Below the pieces are notes generated by a model. It made no database searches, was not told the origin of the DNA, and worked only from the letters and a program-made list of their open reading frames with translations. The translations under genes and the position numbers were made by a program. From positions 1 to 64,000 of the forward strand of contig NKIN01000006.1 of the NCBI GenBank assembly GCA_002255905.1: a stretch of 64,000 nucleotides of DNA, read 5' to 3'. This DNA comes from Burkholderiales bacterium PBB1 (GTDB lineage Bacteria > Pseudomonadota > Gammaproteobacteria > Burkholderiales > Burkholderiaceae_C). This document shows, piece after piece, positions 38,210 to 49,924 of this stretch; position 1 is the first letter of the stretch; every line of letters begins with the position of its first letter.

Positions 38210-39901
38210 ATGCCCACCTGGCTCGAAAAACTGAACCATCACTTCCCGCTGCGCTACTCGGTGTGGTTGCTCTGCGCTGTCGGCCTTGTGCTGAGCCTGT
38301 CGCTGTCGCTGATGATGAAAATGCCCAGTGGATGGGATTGGGTGCTGCCGACGGCCTTTGGTGCGCTCGTGCTGCTGGGGCTGCGGGACAGCCTGCAGGG
38401 TACCCACTCGGTGCTGCGCAACTACCCGGTGATCGGACACATGCGCTACCTGTTCGAGTTCATCCGACCAGAGATACGCCAGTACTTCATCGAGGGTGAC
38501 AACGAGGCTGCCCCTTTTTCGCGCCAGCAGCGCTCGCTGGTCTACCAGCGCGCCAAGGGCGAGCCCGACAAGCGACCCTTCGGTACCCAGCGTGATGTTG
38601 GCGCGCAGGGCTACGAGTGGATCAACCACTCGATGCAGCCGACGCAGCTGCCCACGCACGATTTCCGTGTCCTCATCGGTGCACACCACGACGAGCCGAA
38701 CCATCTGCCTGCCAACCGCGGCACGCCGTGCACCCAGCCCTACAGCGCCAGCGTGTTCAACATCTCGGCGATGAGCTTTGGTGCCTTGTCGGCGAACGCG
38801 ATCCTGGCGCTGAACGCCGGTGCGAAACGCGGTGGGTTTGCCCACGACACCGGTGAGGGCTCGATCAGTCGCTACCACCGTGGTCCCGACTCCGATGGCG
38901 GCGGCGACCTGATCTGGGAAATCGGCTCCGGCTACTTCGGTTGCCGCAATCCCGATGGCAGCTTCAACGCCGATCTGTTCACCGCCAACGCCCAGCTGGC
39001 TCAGGTCAAGATGATCGAGCTCAAGCTGAGCCAGGGTGCCAAGCCGGGGCATGGCGGTGTGCTGCCAGGCCCTAAGGTGACGCCCGAGATCGCGGAGGCG
39101 CGCGGTGTGCCGCCGTGGGTCGATTGCGTCAGCCCGGCCAGTCACAGCGCGTTCTCGACGCCGATCGAGATGATGCAGTTCATCGACCGGCTGCGCGCGC
39201 TGTCCGGCGGCAAGCCGGTCGGTTTCAAGCTGTGCATCGGCCACCCGTGGGAATGGTTCGCGATTGCCAAGGCGATGCTCGCCACCGGCATCACACCGGA
39301 CTTCATCGTTGTCGACGGCGGCGAGGGTGGCACCGGTGCGGCACCGCTCGAGTTCACCGACCATGTCGGCGCGCCGCTGCAGGAAGGGCTGCTGCTGGTG
39401 CACAACACGCTGGTTGGCCTGAACCTGCGGCACCGGGTCAAGATCGGCTGCGCCGGCAAGGTGGTCAGCGCGTTCGACATCGCCCGCACCATGGCGCTGG
39501 GCGCCGACTGGTGCAACTCGGCGCGCGGGTTCATGTTTGCGCTGGGCTGCATCCAGTCGCAGTCGTGTCACACCGGCGCGTGCCCGACCGGCGTCAGCAC
39601 GCAGGACCCGCACCGGCAGCAGGCCTTGGTCGTTCCCTCGAAGGCAGACCGTGTCTACAACTTCCACCAGACGACGCTGAAGGCCCTGAAAGAGCTGGTG
39701 CAGGCCGCCGGCCTCGATCACCCCGGCGCGATCACGGCCGCGCACATCGTGCGCCGTACCAACGACCACGAGGTCAAGCTGCTGAGCAACCTGCTGCCGT
39801 TCATCCAGCCGGGCTCGCTGCTCGCCGGCAACCTGACTCACAGTGTCTACCGGCTGTATTGGCCGATGGCGCAGGCCGAGAGTTTCGCGGTCGCGATGTA
39901 A
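38210..39901 (+). CDS. Membrane-anchored FMN-binding glutamate-synthase-like protein
   Basis: This 563-residue protein starts at the ATG at 38210 after a GGAGG ribosome-binding site and has two N-terminal membrane segments (about residues 17-37 and 44-60). The remainder resembles the FMN-binding barrel of the glutamate synthase large subunit: NISAMSFGALSANAILAL, VDGGEGGTGAAPLEF, and the cysteine-rich GCIQSQSCHTGACPTGV for the iron-sulfur cluster. It lacks the glutaminase domain, so it is not a complete GltB. Such stand-alone FMN proteins (in the GltS-like dehydrogenase family) have unclear function. Confidence 0.87.
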   Translation: MPTWLEKLNHHFPLRYSVWLLCAVGLVLSLSLSLMMKMPSGWDWVLPTAFGALVLLGLRDSLQGTHSVLRNYPVIGHMRYLFEFIRPEIRQYFIEGDNEAAPFSRQQRSLVYQRAKGEPDKRPFGTQRDVGAQGYEWINHSMQPTQLPTHDFRVLIGAHHDEPNHLPANRGTPCTQPYSASVFNISAMSFGALSANAILALNAGAKRGGFAHDTGEGSISRYHRGPDSDGGGDLIWEIGSGYFGCRNPDGSFNADLFTANAQLAQVKMIELKLSQGAKPGHGGVLPGPKVTPEIAEARGVPPWVDCVSPASHSAFSTPIEMMQFIDRLRALSGGKPVGFKLCIGHPWEWFAIAKAMLATGITPDFIVVDGGEGGTGAAPLEFTDHVGAPLQEGLLLVHNTLVGLNLRHRVKIGCAGKVVSAFDIARTMALGADWCNSARGFMFALGCIQSQSCHTGACPTGVSTQDPHRQQALVVPSKADRVYNFHQTTLKALKELVQAAGLDHPGAITAAHIVRRTNDHEVKLLSNLLPFIQPGSLLAGNLTHSVYRLYWPMAQAESFAVAM

Positions 39902-40006
39902 CAGGTGCCGGACCCGCACCGTGGAAGGGGTCCATTGGGGGGTTCCGAATTCACTTCTGCGCTCGTAGGATCGTGAACTGGATCACAAATGTTCTGGAGC
40001 CCTTAC

Positions 40007-40693
40007 ATGAACCTGCATCGCGTTGCTGCCAGTTTGGTGTTCACGCTGTCCCTGTCGGCCCAGGCGGCTGTCACCTCCACCTTCGATACCGATGCGGAGG
40101 GCTGGAGCGGTCTGACGGCCCGCCCTTCCGAGAACTCGGCGCCCATCCACGACGCAGGTCCGTTCGGCGCCTACAGCGCCACCGGCGGCAACTCAGGCGG
40201 GTATTTCCGACTGCCCGACCCTGATGATCAGGATACGTTTTTCAGCGCGCCAGCCCAATTCCTCGGCAACCAGTCGAGCGCCGTCGGCGGCACTCTGAGC
40301 TACGACCTGTATACCGACGCCAGCATCAACTACGCGGGGCCTAACGTCGTGTTGCAAGGCGGTGGTGTCACCCTGGTCTACGTACCGGCGACTCAGCCCG
40401 CGGTGCAGAACAACTGGGTCACCGTCAGCGTGGCCCTCGCGCCATCGGCGGCCTGGCACCTGGGCAGCGCTGGTGGGGGAGCGGCCAGTGCGGCTGATTT
40501 TCAAGCCGCGCTCGGAAACTTGAACCGTTTGTGGATCTCAGCGGAAACCCACTCGCCAGTGGAAGAAATCAGTGGCCTCGACAACGTGCAGCTCGCTGCT
40601 GCCGTGCCGGAGCCTGCAACCGCTGCGCTGATGCTGCTGGGCGTCGCCGCGATGGCAGGCATTCAGTCGCGCCGGCACGTCGTGGCCCGCTGA
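40007..40693 (+). CDS. PEP-CTERM sorted extracellular protein
   Basis: This 228-residue protein has a Sec signal peptide (VAASLVFTLSLSAQA) and a beta-sandwich-like domain (STFDTDAEGWSGL... with Ser/Gly/Asn-rich strands). It ends in the PEP-CTERM anchor: VPEPATAALMLLGVAAMAGI followed by a basic tail (QSRRHVVAR). Exosortase cuts and attaches such proteins to the outer surface or exopolysaccharide. GGAG lies just before the ATG at 40007. An exosortase gene is not in the window, but the CAAX-type protease at 6377 belongs to the same system class. Confidence 0.9.
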   Translation: MNLHRVAASLVFTLSLSAQAAVTSTFDTDAEGWSGLTARPSENSAPIHDAGPFGAYSATGGNSGGYFRLPDPDDQDTFFSAPAQFLGNQSSAVGGTLSYDLYTDASINYAGPNVVLQGGGVTLVYVPATQPAVQNNWVTVSVALAPSAAWHLGSAGGGAASAADFQAALGNLNRLWISAETHSPVEEISGLDNVQLAAAVPEPATAALMLLGVAAMAGIQSRRHVVAR

Positions 40694-40707
40694 CGCTCAG
40701 CCGGGCA

Positions 40708-41328
40708 TCAGGCCGGCGGCGGCTGACTGTCGATGAAGCTCTGGCGGGCGTTGAGCTTGTCGGACAGTCGCACCAAGTTCGGGTACGTGCCGCGCCAGTC
40801 GATCTCCGGGAACCTGAAGTCCAGGTAGGACAGTGCGCAGCCGACAGCGATGTCGGCCAGCGTCAGGTGGTTGCCGTTGCAACACCAGGGTTTGTCGGCC
40901 AAGCCTTTGCTCATCGCGACCAGCGAGCTGTTGATCTTGCCGAGCTGCCGATCGACCCAGGCGGTGCTGCGCTCACTGTCAGCGCGGCCCGTCCAGGTGC
41001 GCTCCAGCCGAGCGGCCACGCCAGCGTCGAGCACCCCGTCGGCCAGCGCCTCCCAGGTGCGCACTTCGGCTCGTTCGCGGCCCCGCTCCGGGATCAGGCG
41101 GCCGACCGGTGACAAGGTGTCCACGTACTCGACGATGACCCGCGAGTCGAACACCGCTTCGCCGCCCTCCATCACCAGGCAGGGCACCTTGCCCAGCGGA
41201 TTGGAGGCCAGGATGGTGTCGCGCGCCCAGACGTCTTCCAGTTCGAACTGGAAGTCGAGCTTCTTTTCGGCCAGCACGATGCGCACCTTGCGCACATACG
41301 GGCTGGTCAGCGAGCCGATGAGTTTCAT
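40708..41328 (-). CDS. Glutathione S-transferase
   Basis: This 206-residue protein has a thioredoxin-fold N-terminus: KLIGSLTSPYVRKVRIVLAEK, then SNPLGKVPCLVMEGGEAVFDS with the cis-Pro and the Ser-containing glutathione-binding GEAVFDS pattern. The helical C-terminal domain follows. The active-site residue is the Ser of SPYVRK as in the beta/theta-like class. The ATG at 41328 gives the normal start; a longer frame upstream lacks homology. It is probably a detoxification enzyme; the substrate is unknown. Confidence 0.9.
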   Translation of the reverse strand: MKLIGSLTSPYVRKVRIVLAEKKLDFQFELEDVWARDTILASNPLGKVPCLVMEGGEAVFDSRVIVEYVDTLSPVGRLIPERGRERAEVRTWEALADGVLDAGVAARLERTWTGRADSERSTAWVDRQLGKINSSLVAMSKGLADKPWCCNGNHLTLADIAVGCALSYLDFRFPEIDWRGTYPNLVRLSDKLNARQSFIDSQPPPA

Positions 41329-41457
41329 GTCGGAAGGCGTCCAGGGGGTCGCCGTAGTGGGAGTGGGCTGTTGCAACCAAATGCAAATTTCATTCTAACG
41401 AGGCGATTTTTCGTTGCAGGCTGTTTGCGCCGCGCGGTCGTGCGCACGCCACAGTGC

Positions 41458-42729
41458 TCAGCGAGGCCACGTCCAGTCGACGCTGGCCGGACGCCCGGGC
41501 AGGTCGATGTGAGCCACCGCCGGTGCAGTACCCGCGACCTGCCGGCCGCGCCGCCACACCCGCAGCCGCTGGGCCCGCAGCCGCACCGCCTCCACCACCG
41601 ACCTGGCTTGCAGCAGCACCAAATCTGCATCGCAGCCGACCGCGATGCCATGCCGGTCGAGCCCGAGCACCTGGGCGCCGTTGACGGTCACCGCATCGAA
41701 GCAGGCTGCGATCTGCGCCGGCGAGGTCATCTGCGCCACATGCAGGCCCATCTGCGCCACTTCCAGCATGTCACCCGAGCCGAGCGGGTACCACGGGTCC
41801 ATCACGCAATCGTGGCCGAAGGCGACGTTCAGACCCGCGGCCATCAGCTCGGGCACGCGGGTCATGCCGCGGCGCTTCGGGTAGGTGTCGTGGCGGCCTT
41901 GCAGCGTGATGTTGATCAGCGGGTTGGCGACCACCTGCACCTGCGCCTCGGCCATCAGTGGGATCAGCTTCGACACGTAGTAGTTGTCCATCGAATGCAT
42001 CGAGGTCAGGTGCGAGCCGGTGACGCGGCCGTGCAGGCCGAGCCGCTGGGTGTGGAAGGTCAGCGTCTCGATGTGGCGGCTCATCGGGTCGTCGCTCTCG
42101 TCGCAGTGCATGTCCACCCGCAGCCCGCGCTCGGCCGCCAGTTCGCACAGGATGCGGATGCTCTCGGCGCCCTGGTCAGACGTGCGCTCGAAGTGCGGGA
42201 TGCCGCCGACCACATCGACGCCCTTGTCGAGCGCGCGCTTCAGGTTGGCCAGCGCGCTCGGCGAACGCAGCAGGCCGTCCTGAGGGAACGCGACCAGTTG
42301 CAGATCGAGGTAGGGCGCCACCTGCCGCTTCACCTGCAGCAGCGCTTCGACCGCCAGCAGCCGGTCGTCGCACACGTCCACATGCGTGCGGATCGCCAGC
42401 AGCCCCTTGGCCACCGCCCAGTCGCAGTACTGCAGCGCGCGCTCGACCAACGCCTGCTGCGTCAGATGCGGCTTCAGCTCCCCCCACAGCGCGATGCCTT
42501 CAAGCAGCGTGCCGCTGGCGTTCACCCGTGGCAGGCCGTAGCTCAGCGTCGAGTCCATGTGAAAGTGCGCATCGACGAACGACGGCACCAGCAGCTGGCC
42601 GGCCGCGTCGATCACCGGCGTGCCCTCGGGTGCCGACAGGCCGTGGCCAATGGCGGCGATACGGCCGTCCTGCATCAGCACGTCGATGGCGCTGCGACCA
42701 TCGGGCAGCGTGGCGTTGCGGATCAGCAC
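41458..42729 (-). CDS. codA: Cytosine deaminase (CodA-type amidohydrolase)
   Basis: This 423-residue amidohydrolase shows the CodA features: metal-binding SFVDAHFHMD, ...DMHCDESDDP..., and the downstream HDCVMDPWYPLGSGDML with the catalytic aspartate after His (E. coli D313 position). Length matches CodA (about 427). It deaminates cytosine to uracil; upp, the next salvage step, ends 2 bp upstream, so codA is the second gene of a upp-codA unit. A related amidohydrolase with other substrates cannot be fully excluded. Confidence 0.88.
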   Translation of the reverse strand: MLIRNATLPDGRSAIDVLMQDGRIAAIGHGLSAPEGTPVIDAAGQLLVPSFVDAHFHMDSTLSYGLPRVNASGTLLEGIALWGELKPHLTQQALVERALQYCDWAVAKGLLAIRTHVDVCDDRLLAVEALLQVKRQVAPYLDLQLVAFPQDGLLRSPSALANLKRALDKGVDVVGGIPHFERTSDQGAESIRILCELAAERGLRVDMHCDESDDPMSRHIETLTFHTQRLGLHGRVTGSHLTSMHSMDNYYVSKLIPLMAEAQVQVVANPLINITLQGRHDTYPKRRGMTRVPELMAAGLNVAFGHDCVMDPWYPLGSGDMLEVAQMGLHVAQMTSPAQIAACFDAVTVNGAQVLGLDRHGIAVGCDADLVLLQARSVVEAVRLRAQRLRVWRRGRQVAGTAPAVAHIDLPGRPASVDWTWPR

Positions 42730-42731
42730 GG

Positions 42732-43364
<633 letters not shown>

Positions 43365-43519
43365 CGGAGCCCTCGCTGGATGGTCGACGCAGGATGCCGC
43401 GCTGCAGGCTGGCAGCGGCAGCAGACCCGGCACGAGACGCTAGCAAGCTCTCGGCCTGCCGCGGTGAAGGATAAGCGCCGACGTTTCGCCCGCCCCACCG
43501 AGAACGGCGCAGGTCCTAA

Positions 43520-44941
<1,422 letters not shown>

Positions 44942-44964
44942 GCTCGGCGCGCGCCCCTCACCTC

Positions 44965-45807
44965 ATGGCATTCACCGACCAACTCGCTGCCGCCGAGTCC
45001 CTGAACGACTCACTGCTCTGCATCGGACTCGACCCCGAGCCGTCGAACTTTCCCGGCGCCTGGAAGGGTGACGCCGGCCGCATCTACGACTTCTGCGCGG
45101 CCATCATCGATGCGACGAAGGACCTGGCGATCGCCTTCAAGCCGCAGATCGCCTACTTCGCCGCGCACCGCGCAGAAGATCAGCTCGAGGCGCTGATCGC
45201 GCACATCCATGCGGTGGCGCCAGCCGTTCCGGTGATCCTCGACGCGAAGCGCGGCGACATAGGCAGCACCGCGCAGCAGTACGCCCGCGAGGCCTTCGAG
45301 CGCTACCAGGCCGACGCTGTGACGCTGTCGCCGTTCATGGGGCACGACTCGATCGAGCCCTACCTGGATTACGCCGAGAAAGGCCTGATCCTGCTGTGCC
45401 GCACGTCGAACCCCGGCGGCTCGGACTTGCAGGCGCAGCGCATCGTCGGTGCCGATGGGCAGCCCGGCGATCTGCTGTACGAGCACATCGCGCGCTTGGC
45501 GCAGGGGCCGTGGAACCGCACCGGCCAGTTGGGTCTGGTGGTAGGAGCCACGTTTCCGGCCGAGATCGCGCGGGTGCGCGAGCTGGCGCCCACGCTGCCG
45601 CTGTTGATTCCTGGGGTGGGCGCGCAAGGCGGTGACGCGGCAGCGACGGTTCGGGCGGGATGGCGTACGCACGAGGGCCGGACGACGGGCCCGATCGCGG
45701 TCAACTCGTCGCGTGCGGTGCTGTACGCGAGCGCTGGCGATGACTTTGCCGAAGCCGCGCGGCGTGTGGCTGATGCGACGCGCCTGCAACTGAACAGCGC
45801 ACGCTGA
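44965..45807 (+). CDS. pyrF: Orotidine 5'-phosphate decarboxylase
   Basis: This 280-residue enzyme (type 2 PyrF) converts OMP to UMP. The catalytic [16 protein letters not shown] (Asp-Lys-Asp array), FKPQIAYFA and the C-terminal [11 protein letters not shown] (phosphate-binding loop) are visible. Start is the ATG at 44965, in frame with an open region extending upstream into purB. It ends 42 bp before the convergent stop of the carboxypeptidase gene. Confidence 0.95.
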   Translation: MAFTDQLAAAESLNDSLLCIGLDPEPSNFPGAWKGDAGRIYDFCAAIIDATKDLAIAFKPQIAYFAAHRAEDQLEALIAHIHAVAPAVPVILDAKRGDIGSTAQQYAREAFERYQADAVTLSPFMGHDSIEPYLDYAEKGLILLCRTSNPGGSDLQAQRIVGADGQPGDLLYEHIARLAQGPWNRTGQLGLVVGATFPAEIARVRELAPTLPLLIPGVGAQGGDAAATVRAGWRTHEGRTTGPIAVNSSRAVLYASAGDDFAEAARRVADATRLQLNSAR

Positions 45808-45849
45808 GCGCCTGGGGGCGACCCCATCGCTGGGCTCGGCGCCGCGCGA

Positions 45850-47583
45850 TCAGTCCAGGCTGACCTCTGCCCGCACGATGCCGGCGCGATCGGCGCGCGC
45901 TGTCAGCGCCAGCCGTGTGCCCTGTGGTGCCCGCACCACCCATTCGCCGACGGCCCGGTCGGGGGTCGCGTTGTGCGCGCCGTAGCGACCCAGCAACGAC
46001 ACGTCCGGCGCATGGCCTTCGAGCTGCGGACCTTCGTAGCGCAGCTTGCCGCTGACCAGTGAGACGGCCGGATCAGGGCTGCCGCTGATCTCGGGCAGGT
46101 GCAGCTCGAACATCACGCCGCGCACCACCTTGCGTTCCAGCGCACGCTTGCTGATGTAGCAGGGCAGCCAGCCGCTGTTGGCCACTGCCAGCCGCACGCG
46201 CCAGGTGTCGGGGCCGAGCGCGCGCACTTCGGTGCGCAGCAACTCCAGCTTCGGCAGGCTCAACGCCAGCTGCGTCATCCACACCGGGAAGCGCGCGGCC
46301 TCGCGTTCACGAAGGTGCGGCGGTGGGTTGCGCCAGTAGTTCTGGTGGTCCCAGCCGCCGATCTCCACCGCACCCAGCTGCGGGTGCTGGAACGGCCGCC
46401 ACGCCACGTAGGCCTGCCCGTCGCACTGCTCGTCGCTCCACTTCAGCAGCTTCAGGTCATCGGCCACCGGGTGCTCCCGATACCAGTCGATCCACGGGTA
46501 GCCGGTGATGCCGGCCTCGGCGTTCGGCGACCAGATCTCCACCGTCCAGAACAGCATGCCCAGGTGCTCGTAGGCCCAGTCCTGCGTGCCGGTGATGATT
46601 TCCTTCGGGTGGTACTTGAACTCGTGCCAGGCACTCACCGCCGGGTAGCCGGTCAGCTGGGCGCCGAGCGCGCTGAAGCGCTTGAACGACCACAGGTCCT
46701 CCGGGATCATGTCGTCGTCGCTGTGGGTACCCATCGGCCGCAGGAGCACGCCGCTGTGGGTGTGGAAGCTGATCACCGCGCCGATGTTGGGGTGGTTGGT
46801 GATGAAGTCGACCATCGCGCGCACCTCGGGCTCGCTGGTGGGGTAGGGGCCGGCGCCTGGCTGCTCGTGTTCCTGTCGCCACTGGGACGGGAAGTTGCGG
46901 TTCAGATCCAGCCCCTCGGCGTCGGGGTTCACCTTCACCGTGAGTCCGTCGTACTGCTGCAGCGTGCCTTCGGGGAGTACGCGGTAGTAGGTGCCACCGA
47001 ACTCGCCAGGGGCCCGCGCCACCATCATCCGCGGATCGAGATCACTGCATTTGTAGCCGCCGTGCGGATCGGGGATGCGCATCATCAGCACGCGGCCATC
47101 GCCGTCGATGTCTTCCACCGTCAGGCCGTCGACCGCCGCTTCTTCATACGGATAGCGCCGCGTCGACGATCGGATGTGGCGCGGACGGTCGGCCAGCGCC
47201 AGCTCGGCCCCGTCAGGGTTCAGCCGTGGGCACAGGTAGACCACGCGGGTGTCGAGCAGCCGGGTGATCTTGCGCCCCTCGTCGGTCAGGGTGCCGTAGC
47301 CCGTGACCAGCTGGTGCAGGTAGTACAGGCAGGCGGTGCTGGCGCACAGCTCGGCGGCGTGGATGTTGCCGTCGGCCCAGAACGCCGGCTTGTCGGTGTC
47401 GCTCCCGGTGGCCGACTGCGTGACCGCCACGACCCAGATGTCCCGGCCCTCATGGCTCTTGCCGATCGACACCACCGACACCAGTCCGGGGTAAGCCGCT
47501 GCGTAATCGGCCAGCAGCTGCGTCAGCGCCTCGTGGCGGTAGAAGGTGTCGAAGCGCGGGGTGGGAATGTCAAGAGCTGTCAT
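45850..47583 (-). CDS. M14 family zinc carboxypeptidase
   Basis: This 577-residue peptidase has the M14 zinc site: WADGNIHAAELCAS (His75, Glu78) and a third ligand in AVISFHTHSG, plus LNRNFPSQW and the catalytic Glu in LFWTVEIWSP. The C-terminal part (about residues 430-577) has a further beta-rich domain. No signal peptide is seen, so it is likely cytoplasmic. The ATG at 47583 is preferred over the TTG at 47589. The gene is alone between pyrF (convergent) and the DUF4382 lipoprotein's terminator. Confidence 0.9.
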   Translation of the reverse strand: MTALDIPTPRFDTFYRHEALTQLLADYAAAYPGLVSVVSIGKSHEGRDIWVVAVTQSATGSDTDKPAFWADGNIHAAELCASTACLYYLHQLVTGYGTLTDEGRKITRLLDTRVVYLCPRLNPDGAELALADRPRHIRSSTRRYPYEEAAVDGLTVEDIDGDGRVLMMRIPDPHGGYKCSDLDPRMMVARAPGEFGGTYYRVLPEGTLQQYDGLTVKVNPDAEGLDLNRNFPSQWRQEHEQPGAGPYPTSEPEVRAMVDFITNHPNIGAVISFHTHSGVLLRPMGTHSDDDMIPEDLWSFKRFSALGAQLTGYPAVSAWHEFKYHPKEIITGTQDWAYEHLGMLFWTVEIWSPNAEAGITGYPWIDWYREHPVADDLKLLKWSDEQCDGQAYVAWRPFQHPQLGAVEIGGWDHQNYWRNPPPHLREREAARFPVWMTQLALSLPKLELLRTEVRALGPDTWRVRLAVANSGWLPCYISKRALERKVVRGVMFELHLPEISGSPDPAVSLVSGKLRYEGPQLEGHAPDVSLLGRYGAHNATPDRAVGEWVVRAPQGTRLALTARADRAGIVRAEVSLD

Positions 47584-47724
47584 GGGCAAATCGGGCTGAG
47601 CGGCAACGGGGGGGGTGTGCTGTGCGTACAGCGATGGTGCACTGCACTTCGGTGCAGTGTGTCAGCCTTGTGGCGTGGCCGGGTGACAGCGAACCCGTGG
47701 TTTCGCCGCATGTCGTCACGGGGC

Positions 47725-47754
47725 ATAAAAAAACCGGCGCCTTTCAGCGCCGGT
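47725..47754 (-). terminator. Rho-independent terminator of the DUF4382 lipoprotein gene
   Basis: On the minus strand ACCGGCGC/GCGCCGGT forms an 8-bp stem with a 6-nt loop, followed by a run of T (TTTTTTT). It lies 23 bp downstream of the lipoprotein stop codon in the same direction. Confidence 0.92.
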
Positions 47755-47776
47755 CAGACAGTGACGACGGTGGCGG

Positions 47777-48997
47777 TTACGGGAACGAGAACGGTGTTGC
47801 GGCAACTGGTCCGGTACTGATGTCGACCACCTGGGTCTTCACTGTGCCTGAGTACGTCGCCTTCAGGGTGTACTGACCGGTGGGCGAGGTGGGATCGGCT
47901 GTGAACACCAGCGGCGTGCTCTCCGCGGCATAGGCTGCGCGCAGCGGGGCTTCGGCAGGCAGGCTGAACGAGTACGTCCCGTCCAGCGCGTTGACCGGTA
48001 CCGTACCCAGTTCGATCGTCGGGCCACCGTTGTAGAGCTTCAGCGCGCTCACGGTCGCATCGATCGGGTCGACGCCGGTGCTGACGGTGCCACTCACGGT
48101 GCGAGCGGTCGCTGTCGGCGGGTCGATGCGCGACGCGGTGGTGTTGACGTAGGTGTATGCGGTCGTGACTACCGGCACCCCTGTGACCACCGCCGTGACG
48201 TGGCCCTGGGCGTTGACGACCAGGTCGTAACTGCCAGCCGGCACCGGGTACAGCACGAACCTGCCGGTGGAGTCTGGCGGCGTCGAACGCACCGGCACGC
48301 CATCGACCTGGGCCGACACGGTGGTCGTCGCAGGCGTCAGCGAGGTGTCGACGTAGCCGACGATTCGCATGCCAGCATCGGACAGGCGCGGCAACACGGT
48401 GATCACCGGTTTCAGGTTGTACTGTCCGCTGTTGCCGCGCTTGACGATCGATTCGCAGACGCGGAAGTCGAGCACGAAGTCGGCCACCTTGTCGGCAGCG
48501 ATGTCGATGTCGATGTTGGTCTTGACGCCGCTTTGCTGGCCACTGGGCGTGGTCAATGCGGTTTCGCTGCCGCCGGTGGGTGTCACCGAATTGGCCAGTG
48601 GATGGGCGCTGTCGTTTGGCGACAGCACCAGGCGCAATTGCGTGTATTTCCCGGTCGGCAGCGCGGTTTGACCGAGCTCTTCAAGCACGCCGTTGGTCAG
48701 CGTCAGGAGGTTCAGCCGCGTGGGTTGCGCTAACACCACCTCAGACCAGCCGCTGTTGGTATCGGTGGCACTGCCGCTTTTATGCACCCGTACCTTTTCC
48801 ACGGTGACGTTGACGGCGTCGTAGCCGCAGGAAGGTGCATCTGTCAGTGCCAGGTTCAGGGTGCCAGTGCTGTTGCCACCACTGCTGCCGCCTCCGCCTC
48901 CGCAGGCCGCCAGGACCAGCAGGCATGCGCCGGCCAAAACAGCCGGGGTGTGACTCACTACGGCGCCATGCGAAATCAGGAATCGGGGAGATATCAA
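47777..48997 (-). CDS. DUF4382 domain lipoprotein
   Basis: This 406-residue lipoprotein has lipobox LAAC (VLAACGGGGGSSGG), followed by a Gly/Ser linker and DUF4382 (GTLNLALTDAPSCGYDAVNVTVEKVRVH...). The C-terminal half includes repeated beta-sandwich (carboxypeptidase-regulatory-like) units (MRIVGYVDTSL..., RTVSGTVSTGV). I chose the TTG at 48997, which has AGGAG five bases upstream; a GTG 14 codons later (MSHTPAVLAG) is the alternative. Function is unknown. A strong terminator follows. Confidence 0.85.
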   Translation of the reverse strand: MISPRFLISHGAVVSHTPAVLAGACLLVLAACGGGGGSSGGNSTGTLNLALTDAPSCGYDAVNVTVEKVRVHKSGSATDTNSGWSEVVLAQPTRLNLLTLTNGVLEELGQTALPTGKYTQLRLVLSPNDSAHPLANSVTPTGGSETALTTPSGQQSGVKTNIDIDIAADKVADFVLDFRVCESIVKRGNSGQYNLKPVITVLPRLSDAGMRIVGYVDTSLTPATTTVSAQVDGVPVRSTPPDSTGRFVLYPVPAGSYDLVVNAQGHVTAVVTGVPVVTTAYTYVNTTASRIDPPTATARTVSGTVSTGVDPIDATVSALKLYNGGPTIELGTVPVNALDGTYSFSLPAEAPLRAAYAAESTPLVFTADPTSPTGQYTLKATYSGTVKTQVVDISTGPVAATPFSFP

Positions 48998-49120
48998 GGA
49001 AGCTCCTGCGCGGCGTGAAAGAGCCGCTTCTGGGGAGCATGAGTCTGCCCAAAGCCACATCACCACAATGTGGGAAGTTGTAACTTTTGCTGTGGGAGCA
49101 CGCCGCGTCCTGCCGCGCAC

Positions 49121-49150
49121 CGACCGGGCCGGCAACGAGGCCGCCGGTCG
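49121..49150. terminator. Hairpin just after the glutamine amidotransferase gene
   Basis: CGACCGG...CCGGTCG gives a 7-bp stem extended by CGGC/GCCG, starting right at the stop codon of the minus-strand amidotransferase gene. There is no U-run, so termination by this structure is only suggested. Confidence 0.5.
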
Positions 49151-49151
49151 A

Positions 49152-49913
49152 TTAAGCCGTCGCCAGCGGCTCACCGCCGACGAACACTTTCAGCTCGTCC
49201 GGCGCGAAGGCAACCCAGGTTTCGTCGCAGGTCAGCGGGTCGGTGGCGATCAGCGTCACTCGGTCGGTCGGGGTGGTGAGGCGGGCGAAGTCAACGCTGA
49301 TGTCGTCGTCCTGCAGCCGCGCCTCGTGGAACGGGTGCTGGCGCACCAGGTAGCTGAGCTTCGTAGAGCAATGCGCCCACAACGCCTCCCCCTGGCTCAA
49401 CAGGAAATTGAAGCTGCCATGCGCGGCGATCTGTGGCACCAGTTCGCGCAGGGTGGCAGTCAGCTCGTTCACCGAGGGCATGCGGGCATGCGCCTTGGAG
49501 AGCTCCTGCATCAGCCAGCAAAAGGCGCGTTCGCTGTCGGTGTCGCCGACCGGGTGGAACGAGGCATGCAGCCGTGGCGCGTAGTCGATCAGGTTGCCGT
49601 TGTGCGCGAATGCCCAGTAGCGGCCCCACAGTTCGCGCACGAAGGGGTGCGTGTTCTCCAGGGCCACGCGGCCTTGTGTGGCCTTGCGGATGTGCGAGAT
49701 CACGTGCTTCGAGCGGATCGGGTAGCGGCGCACCATGTCGGCCACCGGCGACTGCCGCGCGCTTTGCGCATCGACGAACAGCCGCAGCCCGGCGCCTTCG
49801 AAAAAGGCAATCCCGAAGCCGTCCTGATGCTCTTCAGCGCGGGTCGAAAAGCCGGTGAAGCTGAACACGATGTCGGTCGGCGTGTTGCCATTCATGCCGA
49901 GCAGCTGGCACAT
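49152..49913 (-). CDS. Class II glutamine amidotransferase (YafJ-like)
   Basis: This 253-residue protein starts MCQLLGMN, so Cys2 becomes the N-terminal nucleophile after Met removal, the hallmark of Ntn-type class II amidotransferases. HQDGFGIAFFEG, VISHIRKATQG, ENTHPFVRELWGRYWAFAHNGNL and the oxyanion Asn-Gly in HNGNL are all in place. It is 11 bp downstream of the geranylgeranyl-reductase-family gene (same strand). The acceptor of the ammonia is unknown; YafJ homologues often act alone. Confidence 0.92.
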   Translation of the reverse strand: MCQLLGMNGNTPTDIVFSFTGFSTRAEEHQDGFGIAFFEGAGLRLFVDAQSARQSPVADMVRRYPIRSKHVISHIRKATQGRVALENTHPFVRELWGRYWAFAHNGNLIDYAPRLHASFHPVGDTDSERAFCWLMQELSKAHARMPSVNELTATLRELVPQIAAHGSFNFLLSQGEALWAHCSTKLSYLVRQHPFHEARLQDDDISVDFARLTTPTDRVTLIATDPLTCDETWVAFAPDELKVFVGGEPLATA

Positions 49914-49924
49914 GCAGTCGGCCC

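Noticed and set aside
38108..39919. 603-codon minus-strand frame over the FMN/GltB-like gene
   Set aside because: Composition is typical of antisense reading, there is no ribosome-binding site, and the plus strand is clearly coding.
46099..47820. 573-codon plus-strand frame over the M14 peptidase
   Set aside because: Antisense shadow; the peptidase zinc motifs on the minus strand are clear.
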